A DNA stretch of 64,000 bases. Origin: Sarcocystis neurona. Taxonomy: Eukaryota; Apicomplexa; Conoidasida; Eucoccidiorida; Sarcocystidae. Positions 11,232 through 24,100 of the stretch are shown piece after piece. Positions within the stretch are counted from its first letter, which is position 1, and every line of letters begins with the position of its first letter. Position numbers and translations under genes: made by a program. The DNA lies in NCBI GenBank assembly GCA_000727475.1, contig KL647301.1, positions 1,575,055 to 1,639,054 of the forward strand, given 5' to 3'. The notes under the pieces were generated by a model. The model made no database searches. It worked only from the letters and a program-made list of their open reading frames with translations, and was not told the DNA's origin.

Positions 11232-14200
11232 AAGAAAGTGAGAGAAACTACCCCACAGACATATGCGTATACATATACAAGTGTATTCCTATGTATCAGT
11301 GTACTCAGATGCATATATATATACATGTACAGAGAGAGAGAGAAACTATCTCACAGACACATGCACATACGTGTACAGATGTACTGCTGTGTCCTGGGCT
11401 AGAAATGTTCCTGTGTACGGGTGAGAAGTTGAGAGTGAATAAATTTTTCTCACCCGAGGGGTCGCCGTCGAACGATGAGTAGAACTGCTGTCGACGACGT
11501 GCTGTCAACGCGTGCGAAGTCCTGTCGCTATCCCCGTTACTTTTCACCAGAACTCCTCTCTCCTCCTCTCCTTTCCCTTCTATTTCTGCTGCTGCTGTTG
11601 CTGCGGTCCCTGCTGCTGCTCCTGTCGTCTTCGCATTGACGCCGTCGTTTTCTCTCGCCAAAGCTGTCGTCAGTTGTTGCTGCTGCTGCTGTTCCTGCTG
11701 CTGCTCCTCGACGAGAACCAGGAGCTGGAGGCAGCAGCGGAGTACAGCCGCAGTAGAACGCGAACGCAACGGTGTCTTCCGCTCAAACGGAACTCTTCAA
11801 CCAACCGCACAGAGACAGAGACACGTTTTTCTCTCCGTGTCTCGAAGTAGCAGCACGCCGACACACGCACACACCCCGGCGCTCCTATGTCCGCCCAAAG
11901 TGTGAGCCCCCGAATCTCCACACATCTGCCTTGCTATCTCCATGTACATTTCTCTCGACCTATCTATTTAATTCAACATATCCCTGTTTTCTACATCCTC
12001 TTGTCCACCTGCTTCTCTACCTGTATACATTTGCCTGTCTCTGTCAATCAGTCTACCGTTGTCTACTATACTCTGTCTTGTGTACTTACCCACTTACGCG
12101 CCCATGTATGTGCCCCCACCTCATACGTGGCTACCTGTACATATACGTATACAGGAAAAAGACAGAGAAACGGAAGAAGACGAAGCGAAGCACAGAGAAG
12201 AGGACGAGCCGGAAGGAGAGCACGTGAGAGAGAGGAAACGAGAAAGACAGAGGAGTATGAAGGGGAAGACGGAGGAGTATGAAGGGCAAGACAGGGGAGT
12301 ATGAAGGGGAAGAGAAGGGAAGGGGAAGAGAGCGGAAGAGAACTGAGAGAGACACGGAAAGAAGGGAAACGATAAAGTGAGTGTGTACTACGACACAGAG
12401 AAAGTGAAAATATCTACGCATTACACAGAATAGTATTCTTCCGTCATCCTAGCGAAGGGAAAGAAACTATTCGTCACACATATATACATACATATGTTTG
12501 TTCATCAAGTGAGATGCACCTCTTGACACATGGACGAATGAGTGCACACACAGACAGACAATACAAACACGTATATACGTATACACATATATATATGTAT
12601 GTATTATGTATATACACGCATACACATATACACGTACATTACACACATACATATACATATATATATGTGTATATTCACGAAATTTGGGCTAGATACACAG
12701 AGAAGGTCGCCTATACATATACACGCGTGAATTGATAGGAGTTTGTAGGAAAGTGGTAGGACACGTGGGTAGATTTGATGGAATTTAACAGGGACATTAG
12801 AGTACACAAAGTCACAAGGAAATATACGAGAGAAGTACGGTAGGTCAGTCGTAGATGCGGTAATTACTTGCAAAACACTGCGGCACACAAACGAAGGCAC
12901 AAAAGAAGCACATCCTGCAGACAGAAGCCTAGGAAAGACTGCGGCACACAAACGTGGAGAGGCGAGCGTAATAGGCGCTAAAAAAATTTCTTCTCGCTCG
13001 CTACGCGGTGAAACGGGAAGGGAGAGCAGGAAGGGAAGGATATACGGGAGAGGCCGAGCATCACATGCATGGGAGGCACTTCTTTGGTCTCCTTCTTCGT
13101 GCATATATACGTGTGCAGGCGCATGCGGCCCGGCGCAGTGCTGCTGTCCGGTGCTGCCGAGGAGTCTTCCTTGTTGCAGACTTCTGTCGGCGCGTGACTC
13201 TTCTGCCACTTCCTGCCCTCTCCCTGCTGCTGCTGCTGCCGCTTCTTCTTGCTTTCCCTCCTCCCCGTCCTTCGTCTCCCTGCCTCGCTGCGGCTGGTCC
13301 ACTGCTCCAGCTGCTCTGTGTCCTCTTCTCTGCTGCTGCTGCTTCTTTTTCCGCTGCTGCCGCTTCTGTCAAGGCACGCGCAAAACGCGCTGCTGCTGTT
13401 CTCACCGCTCCCTGAGAATATGTACCGGCGCTACTTCTTCTTCTTCCTACGTGTACCCATGCAGCTGGGACAAGACCTCCCTCCTGATGTACGCACATAC
13501 ACTGTGGAAACGTATATATATGCGGCAACATACATTTAATGTGGAAACATACATATATATGCACGTATATAAGTAATGAAGTGTGTTTATATACGCAGAG
13601 ATAGAGAGGTTTGTGCGTATACACAATATATACATACATATATACGTGCGTATAGATGTATACATAGAAGAGGGTGTATATGTATGTCTGTCTATTCGTT
13701 CAGCTGCGCACCTGTTCTGCGTCCCCTACACTATACAGGTATATATGTACGTCTGCGTATATATATCTAGGAAGGAGTGATCGTCACACATATGTATCAC
13801 AGGAAGACGGACGACAGTAATATGTACATATATATATATATATATATGTATGAAGAATATCGCATAGCAGGAGCAGCAGCATCAGCAGTACAGGGAGTCG
13901 TTCCTTCGCGTAGGAGTCATAGTAGTACTAATAGTAATAGTAGGAGTGCCACTACTACTTGTAGTAGTAGTAGTAGTAGCAGGCGGAGTAGTTGTTGTGG
14001 TGGCATTATATGAAGAATTAGTAGTACTACTAGTAGTAGTAGTAGTAGCCATTGCTGCTGCAGTTGGTGTTTCAGTTACAGCAGCGGAGGAAGAGCAGCA
14101 CTTGCGACCGTACCGGGACTGCTGCTGTTTCGTCTTCTTTTTCTTCGTCTGCGCCTGTTAGGGGAGCTTCCCCGCTGGTTTTCGTCTCTGCTTTTGATGT

Positions 14201-17200
14201 TGCTGCAGTTGCTGCCCCCACGTCTCGGCTTGTTCCCGTTGCGGTTGCTGCGGCTTTGTCCTGCAGCAGAGAGCCGTTCTGCTGCTGCACCTGGAACTGC
14301 TGCTGCAGCTGCTGCTGCCGCCGCTGCTGCTGCTGCTGCAGTCGGCGCTGCAGCGACTCGATCTGCGCACAACAAAAGGCATGCAGCAGAGACGCGTCAC
14401 ACGGCCAGGAGGGAGAAAATGCTGCTGCTGGTGCTGCTGCTGCTGGTGCTGCTGNNNNNNNNNNNNNNNNNNNNNNNNNNNNNNNNNNNNNNNNNNNNNN
14501 NNNNNNNNNNNNNNNNNNNNNNNNNNNNNNNNNNNNNNNNNNNNNNNNNNNNNNNNNNNNNNNNNNNNNNNNNNNNNNNNNNNNNNNNNNNNNNNNNNNN
14601 NNNNNNNNNNNNNNNNNNNNNNNNNNNNNNNNNNNNNNNNNNNNNNNNNNNNNNNNNNNNNNNNNNNNNNNNNNNNNNNNNNNNNNNNNNNNNNNNNNNN
14701 NNNNNNNNNNNNNNNNNNNNNNNNNNNNNNNNNNNNNNNNNNNNNNNNNNNNNNNNNNNNNNNNNNNNNNNNNNNNNNNNNNNNNNNNNNNNNNNNNNNN
14801 NNNNNNNNNNNNNNNNNNNNNNNNNNNNNNNNNNNNNNNNNNNNNNNNNNNNNNNNNNNNNNNNNNNNNNNNNNNNNNNNNNNNNNNNNNNNNNNNNNNN
14901 NNNNNNNNNNNNNNNNNNNNNNNNNNNNNNNNNNNNNNNNNNNNNNNNNNNNNNNNNNNNNNNNNNNNNNNNNNNNNNNNNNNNNNNNNNNNNNNNNNNN
15001 NNNNNNNNNNNNNNNNNNNNNNNNNNNNNNNNNNNNNNNNNNNNNNNNNNNNNNNNNNNNNNNNNNNNNNNNNNNNNNNNNNNNNNNNNNNNNNNNNNNN
15101 NNNNNNNNNNNNNNNNNNNGGTGCTGGTGCTGCTGCTGCTGGTGCTGCTGCTGCTGGTGCTGCTGCTGCTGGTGCTGCTGCTGCTGGTGCTGCTGCTGCT
15201 GGTGCTCTGCTTTTGTTGCGTTCCTTCGAAACGACAAAAATTTGTTGAGACAGAAAAGTGCACCAACGTCCATACGGTCCTTTGTACAGAGACGCAGATA
15301 GTGAAAAATACGGAGACAGAGAGAAATATAAAGAACTTAAATAGTTCTATACACACATACACCTGTACAAGTACACTATATGTATATATATAGGGAGTGA
15401 GAGAGGGAGAGACAGAGAGATGAAAATATATGTATATATATACATATACAAATACGTAAAACATACATATATATATATGTAATCACGAATATATATAGCA
15501 CGGCAAATCAACTACATTACGAAGAAGTAATGTAGTGTGGTCGTCTACACAAAAGATACATACTCGCACATACAGATATAACTATTGACACATACAAAAA
15601 TACAAGTAGCATTGATATATATATATATATACACCTGCGTACATACACATATTTATATGTAGAGAGAGATAACTATATGCATACGTAAATATATATATAT
15701 ATGAGGCCTCACCTGTGTATCACGTTGCTGCAGTGCTGCTGTGGCACTGATTAGCTGTTGCTGCTGGTGCTGCAGGCGGTGCAACAGGGACGCTTTCTCC
15801 TTCTCCAGGAGCGCTGTTGTTCTCTCCTGTGCGCGGTTCTGGTGTACGTACACCGCAGCAGACTGGCCGAGAGGGTGAACAGCCATGTGTACGTACACGG
15901 TTTGCTTCCATACGCAGCTCGATGCAACCCCAGCGACAAGCACCCAAGCAGTTACCCTTCGCATATCCACGCCAACATATATATATATATATATTACACA
16001 TATACATATATATAGATATACAGAAATATGCATATGTGCATGCACAGAAGAGAAATAGGGGAGCATCTATATAGGGGGCAAGCTAAACACAAGCGAACAT
16101 GCCTGTTTTTTATACGTGAAAATGCAACAGACCCCTAGAGACACACATATTTGCACATATACACATATATATGTGTATACATTCGTGTGAGAACATCTAT
16201 ACACATACGCATGCATTTCTACTGAATGCGAATACCTAATATATCCCCCTCCACACACACAATCAACATATATGTAAGTGGACGTCTACAGCAGATATAT
16301 ATATAAACGCGCGCGACCAGCTTGCAGAGGCTGTTATACTTCGCAGAACCCATCGCAGAGGCACAGGGCGTGAGGAGCGCACTGTGCAGCAGCTGCGACG
16401 AAGGAAAAGGAGAAGAAAAGGAAGTGAAAGAGAAATAAAAAAAAGTGCCTGGAAAGCAAAGGAGAGAGTCTGAGGCGCCCGTCAGCATATCGAGGAAATC
16501 TCCACGCGTCCACATAAACTAACGCATGCAGAAGATGCGTAGAAGTATATACGTATACAGCTCGCTTCATGCTCTCTGCCTCGGGGATGTGTTGTGCGAA
16601 GAATAACAACTTCTGCAAGCTGGACGCGCACACACATACATATATGCTGTAAAAATCCATATATATTGATGTGTGTATGTGTGTAGACATATAGGATGTT
16701 CGCAGTATCCTCCCTCTGTACGTAAACACCCTACATTTGCGCAGTATGCCCTACGCCTATCCAAACATACGTCCACCATATGAGATACAGACTTATATAC
16801 ACATAGATACATCTATATACATATATATATATGTTTCCTGCCTGCCTCTCTGTTTCTCACATCCGTCTATCGACTGCAGGAAAAACAGACAGCAACATAC
16901 TTCTATTAATATAAATATTTACATATATTTCTTTCTCTTTCTCACGTACACGTGTCAGATAGAAGAGAGACAGCCAGTCACATACATATATACATACACA
17001 TATATATATGTACATCTGTATCTATATCTATGTATAGATATATATCTACACGTACATACGTATATATATATATATGCATATATATATATATATACACACA
17101 CAAGTACACACGTATATATATATATATGTACGTATATCTTTGTACATATTTCTGTATAGTCAGTTCCGATTTCCTCCTTTTTTTCCTTTTTCTCGACCGT

Positions 17201-18076
17201 CTTTTCTCTTTTTGTCTCTGTTTCTCTTTTCTGCTTTCCTGTTTTTGTGGCTTTCTACCCAGCGGCACTTTGCTGTTCGTACGGAGCTTCTCTGCGGGAT
17301 GTTGCCGTGCCGCGTCTGCGCACCTCGTGAGCAAGGAGACAGCAAGCGACAAAGTGAAAGAAAAGACGATGGCCAGACAGAAGCAAAAGAGAGTAATATG
17401 AAACAAGAAAACAGAGGGAGGCCACGCAGCAAGACTCAAAGACGGAAGAGAGATAGAGAGAGCAGCAGAGAAATAGAGAGCAGAACGCAGAGGAAAGGAA
17501 TACGCAGAAGAAAAGGCAGAGGAGACGAAAACAGAGCAAACGGCACAGGACAGAAATGCAGAGAGAAAAGCAAAAAAAAGTGAGAAATTACTACCCTTTC
17601 TTCCCTTGCGACTGCCGCCGCATGCGAGGCCGCGGCCTCCTCCGCAGAGGCAGACGTTTCCCGTAGAAGCTGCTGCTGGAGCTGCTGCTGCAACTGCTGC
17701 TGCAGCTGCTGTAGCTGCTCCTGCTGCTGCTGGAGGCGCTGCTGCTCAGCCTCTGCTGTTGCCCGCTGCTGCTGTGCCGCCGCTGCTTGCTGCTCTGCCG
17801 CAGCGATTCTTTTCATCAGCGGGGAAACTTGCGCGACCAGTTCCACCTGACGATACACCAGAAACTGGCAGGCTTCTCCACACACACATGCAGAAAGTGT
17901 ACAGACATTATTCCCTCTATATATATGAGTAATACACGCAAAAACAGAGGGTTGGTCGAAGACATTTATGCACACGTGAACTCATATATATGTATATCAT
18001 ATGAGTAACAGATGCGTAGACAGAGGGATGGCTGGCGCCATGTGACGCGTAGAGATATGTATGCGTAGATGATGTA

Positions 18077-18125
<49 letters not shown>

Positions 18126-21100
18126 TGCGGGTGGGCAGCGGCATAGGTGTCACACGTCAGCACGAATGCTGGTACGTGTGTTGACGTGGGGAGAGAGCCA
18201 CATAAAATTTATACTCAACCAGATGTACATGTGCCCTATACTATACATACACATCTGCGAAGGCACTCGTGTACTTTGCAGCTCAAAAAACAGAAAGACA
18301 GAATGGAAGAATGTGAGATACTCATACATATATATAGATACGTACAAGTCTGCGTATATAGACAGACATGCGCACGCCTGTGTCTTGGACTCTTTCTTTG
18401 AAAATATGTATATACGTATGTGATGCGTGTGTGTCTATTGCCTGTGTCAATATCTATATACGTGCGTGTGTGTCTGTCTCTCTATATATAAATATATAGA
18501 CGCTCACAAGCCTGCCTCTCTGTCTCTCTCTTTTTACGTGTATATACACAGACATGTGCATGCCTGTGTCTCTTACTGTGTGTCTGTAAATACCTCTCTA
18601 TCTATCTCTCTATATACATACGTATGATGCCTGCGAGTATACTGCCTTTGTGAATATATGTGTATATAAATAAATATATATATAGAAAGAGAGGGACAGA
18701 CATGCGCGTGTACCTCCTCTGTATCTCTATAGATATGTATACACTCACAAGCCTCTCTAACGCGTATAGACAGACATGTGCATGCCTGTGCCTCGTACTC
18801 TGTGTGTGTGTGAATTTAAATATATATGTGCTGCCTGGGAGTGTGCCCTGCCCGTGTGAATGTACGGGAAATAACGCCGGTCAAATCGACAAAAACATTC
18901 GCGTGCCAAACCCGAGTCCCACGCAGGACGAAGAAATATACACCTCCATGTTCACGCCGATAGAAATGGAGGTCCACACACAAATGTAGTTAAACACACG
19001 AAGACAAACAGAAAAAAAAAGGGAACCGGAGTCAGTCGAACAAAAACAGAAAGCAACACCAATGAGAAATATATATATATATGTATGTAGCGGTTACATA
19101 TATACAAATATATGTATACACGAGGAAGTTCAGAGAAAGTAGTGGGGACGCACGTGCAGTACAAGTGATGCAGTGGAGTTCTCCGTACGCAGAGGAATGT
19201 TGCGGCTACACGCGCGTGTACCTCAACATCACCGTTTTCTTCTTTTCAGTGAGATAAACCACGGACACTAATACCTACATACGCCTGTGTATGTACACAT
19301 ATACATATGTATATATGCATATATATATATATATTAATACGCATATATATATGTATATGCACACGTATAATTATATATAATGAGTCACAGCATTTCCGTG
19401 TGTGCACAGGGCTACAAAGATATATATGTATGTATATATATATATATGTATGTGTATATATTTGTATTTCTTACACAGATGCGACGCTTGAAGTATTGAG
19501 TATACAACTTGTACTAGGGATTCACATATGTATTTGAATCTCTATATGGAGATTGATGTACATGAATGCGTGTGTGTGTGTGTGTGTATGCTGCTGGTGC
19601 AAATATATATCTCCGTATAAACGAACAGCTCCACATGTATAAGCATGGCACCCATGACACAAAACGGCAGATATATATATATATATATATATATAGATAT
19701 ATATATATATGTATACGCCGAAGTAAGTAGAATATCTATCCACTGCTGCTGTATCGATAAAAAAAGACCACGACAACGGATGAGATGGAGAGGAAAAAGA
19801 AGAAGATATGGAAGGAAAAGAACAACCCCCTGGGTTATGAACTAGTACCGTGCTGTTGCTGTTGCTGCTGCATGCGCTGGAACACGGGAACAATGGACGG
19901 GAAAAGGCTGCTCACTTGTAGCTGCTCCACCTGCTGCTGCAATTTCTCCTTTTCCCGCTGCAACTGCTGCAGCTGCATCGCGCTGCTGCGCTGCACTTCC
20001 GCCATTTCGCTGCCGCAGTCCTTCGCATGCAACGTGCAGAAAACATTACACAGCAGCAGCAGCATAAAGATAACCGGCAGCAGCAGCAGCAGCAACAGCA
20101 GCAGAATGCCACAGCAGCGCACAAGTCAGCGCCCCCAGGTGCGAGGACGAACAAGTCGCAGCAGGGGCGAGAGCGACAGTGGCCAGCAAAAATTGAGCCG
20201 TATGCAGGCACAGCAGACCACGTTGCAGCAGACGCGGCAGGGCCCGACGCAGCAGCAGCAGATGCGGCAGCGGCCGACGGAGCAGCGGCAGCAGAAATCG
20301 CAGCAAAAGGCGAGAAGAAACACCACGGGCGGTAGGGGGCAGGGCCCCAGGAGCGGCAACAGGAAGTAGTCATCCGAAGGAGAGCAAATGCGCAGAAGCA
20401 GCAAAAGTGGCAGAGCGTCGTCGCAGCAAAAAATCGGACGCCAGCAGCAGCAGCGGGGAGTGTCCCAGCAGCAGCAGCAACAGCAGCTACAAAGGCCCTC
20501 AGAGAAACGGTAGCAGCAAAGACACTGCCGCAGCAGCGAATGGACAGCAGCAGAGACGACGCAGCAGCAGAAGACAGGCAGCAGTCAAAAAAGCAGCAGT
20601 AATCAAAGAAGCAGCAGCAGCAGTAAGCGAGGCAGCGGCAGTAAAAGGAGCAGCACCAGTAACAGAAGCAGCAGCAGTCATAAAAGCAGCAGCAGTCATA
20701 AAGGCAGCAGCAGTCGTAAAGACAGCATCAAACATAAAAGCAGCAGCAGCCAAAGACGCAGCAGCGGCAGTATTCGCAGCAGCGTGAAATCGTACGAATC
20801 GAAGGTCTAAGAAGACCATCCCAGTGCCAACTTTACCACGCGAGCGGTGCCGCTGCACGTAGGTAGTGTGGCAGAGTAGGTACACCAGAAAGGCAGTGTA
20901 TGTACGCCAGCAAGGCAGCGTACGTACACCAGCAATGCCAACATACATATGTATGTGTCGCAAGAGTTTTGTTAAGAAGGGCATTTAACGACTGATGAGA
21001 TACTACCGAAGGCAGTAGACGCACACCATAAATGTCAATATACATCTACGTAAGTGTCGCAAGGCACGAGAAGAGATAGTAGAAATATGATATACACAGA

Positions 21101-24100
21101 GATACGTTGGCCTCTACTGATATCTTTATTTGCAACATTCTCACTCTCAATTGCTGCTGCAGCTGCTTATTTATTTCAACAAGCTGCTTCGCATTCCGCT
21201 CCTCCGTCTCCTGCTGTTCCTGCTGCAGCCGCTGCTGCTCTTTTTCCCGCATCCGAGCCAGCCTACAAAGCCAACATACACCAAGAACATTGCACACATA
21301 TCGAGCAACCAGACACGCACTGGTATTTGATCACGGATATATGTACACATATACGTGCACGCTTCTACGCATACGGCTGTAGCTATTAACACATGTCTAT
21401 TTATCTATTTAAATGTATATCTATATACCTACGTACGTACATTCAACCTTTCTCCTCATATATACATATATCTATGCATATCGGTAGTCCTCAATCTCTA
21501 CCTATCTACCACCTATGTGCGTTGTATCTATATATACATATATACGCTTGCGCACACATAGTTGTATGCATTAACACAGACGTATATATATATACCTATG
21601 TATATGTTGTGTACGTTTCTCTTCATAACTATATACATATATATATTGATCTACCGTCATAGAGAGACACACGTATAGGTGTACAAACGCACGAAAGTGT
21701 GTGTATGAATATACGTCTACACAAACACATGGACATATCTCTCTTCTTTGCAGTGGCTGCTCCTCAACCCGTGCAGAGACGCGAAGGAGAGTGATACAGA
21801 TATTTCATGGTTTGAAGAAATTCAACATGTTGCCGTTGGAAATAAAACGCTGGCAGAGAAAAAGAATTTGATGGACAGCAGCATCAGCTACATTCATAGA
21901 TACATATATATATTCAAATACATCGCTAACGAGAGGCAAAGAAGCAGCGCCGGGACGTGGTCACGTGGAACGTCGCGCTGGGAAAATCATCCACGAGTCT
22001 ATCTGTGTAGACACATATAGGCGCATGCAGATGTGGCAGTCTATTTGCTGCGGGCGTGTATACGCGTGAAAAGCTCAATTTTTACTGAGCTCGAATGTAC
22101 AAGCATGGCTTGTTCGACCGGCCTATCGCACACGCATGCATGGGAAGGAAAACAGAGCGAAACGACAATCAAAACGAACGGCGCCTGATGCAGTTTTCGT
22201 AAACTGCATAAGGACCGATACAGCCGGCACATATATATATACGTATTTATACAGATATGCGTATTTTTGTCTCACATGTGTACAGGTGTGTGCATCTTCA
22301 TTTATATGAATATACTTGTATACATTTACGTTCATGAACAATAAATATAGATATACATGTGTACGCACAAGTATATACAGGTGTGGACGAATAAGGCAGG
22401 CTCACACAGGCAGCGCCACATATTATGCCTCAAATGGTTCATACAAAACAGACACATGTGTGTGGGTGTGTGTGTCTCTCTCTCTTAATACACACACATA
22501 TATATTTCGACAAGATATACATTAACACAGACAGACGCACACCCGTCTATATTGATACAAATATATACATACATATATATACGTACACACACATTTATAT
22601 CTATATGCATTGAGCGGAAGGGTGCAAGGAGAATACTTGAGTTTTTCTGCGGTGTTGTTTAGTGCGGACTGCAGTCGCCCCTGCTGCACGGCCGAGTCGC
22701 GAAGCTGCTGCTGAAGTCGGCGCTGTTCTTCCTGCAACTCTCCCACCTACGCGCACGCAGAAACGCAAAGACGTACAGCGAGACACCTACATACACATGT
22801 ATATGATAAAATTGTACGAATTCTTTCGTAGATGCAGACGCGTATGCGTACAGAGACACAGACAAAGCGTATATCATATACTATATGGTGTATCGATAGA
22901 TAGCGCCCAAGCGCACGTGCATTCCCCTGTTGCGCAGAGCCGCCTGCACTCACGAATGAACTGCATTCGTGAGTCAAACTGATAGACACATACGTCTGGA
23001 CATGCGTAGGTTTGATTGTGGCATGGCACGCGTCTGTCGTTTCTTTTTGTGAAGGAAGAGATAACACAGAGATGAATATCCATACACATGTGTATACATG
23101 TACGTACTTACACACACATACACGTGATTAGGTTTATATACAGGCGCGTGTACAGGGACGTATACACTGAGAATGTCAAAAAAGGGGCGGTGTGCGAAGG
23201 CATACATAGAAACACGTATAGCTGCGTCTTGCGTGGCTACGCATGCGCAGGGACTGCTGCGCTGATTATATCAAGACGTGACGCCAGTGCGCAGATGGCT
23301 CGTACGCATGCAGAAAAGTAGTCCTTCGACGTCGACAGGGGTCGGCTTGTAAGGAGAAATGGTAGGACGGAGAAGCTAAGACAGATACACGCGAGAATAC
23401 ACAAGAAATGCGCATAAATATACGCGTGTATGTATATACGTCCACACAGGGCCACAGATGAACAGTACGTAAAACGTGCTACATTTATACACATGTATAA
23501 TTCCACGGTGTACCCGTGCGCACACGCACGTATATTCTCTAACATATGTGTGATCCGTATTAGGCCTACATCTATATATACAAATGTATATATATATGTA
23601 CACGTGTATATTATATAGATACGTATGTGTATCACTTGTATATACTAAGGTACACTTGTGACGCGTCTTCAATCTATGCGTACACATATATATAGATATA
23701 CACTAAGACACACTTGAGGCGTCTTAGCCGAACGTGCATGTATATATGTATATATATGTATATTGTGTAAGCGAAGTGTGATGCGTCTCAGGCATATAAT
23801 GGCAGAGTGGTGTGTCTGCGTAGCGGTCCTGCAGAGGTGCTGCTGCCGCAAACACAGGGAGGACGAAAACACGAAGACAGTTGGTGGGGAAGGTGGTGTC
23901 GCGCCTGCAGGCCAAAGGAGTCTGTCGTCGGATCCCCAGTGTACGTACACCCTGGCCACAACTCCGCCGTTGCGAGCAGGCGGTTATCGGCGCGTGAAGT
24001 AGCCCGCACTATCGAGAGATAGATTGACGGGAGTCCAGAGAAAATTCGAGAAATAACAACCGCCGAAGGACAAGGAAAGCCAGAGCAGCAAACAGCAAAT

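Noticed and set aside
14052..15464. Several 300-400 codon frames across the 14.4-15.1 kb gap
   Set aside because: Their length is made by N and by the 15-bp repeat.
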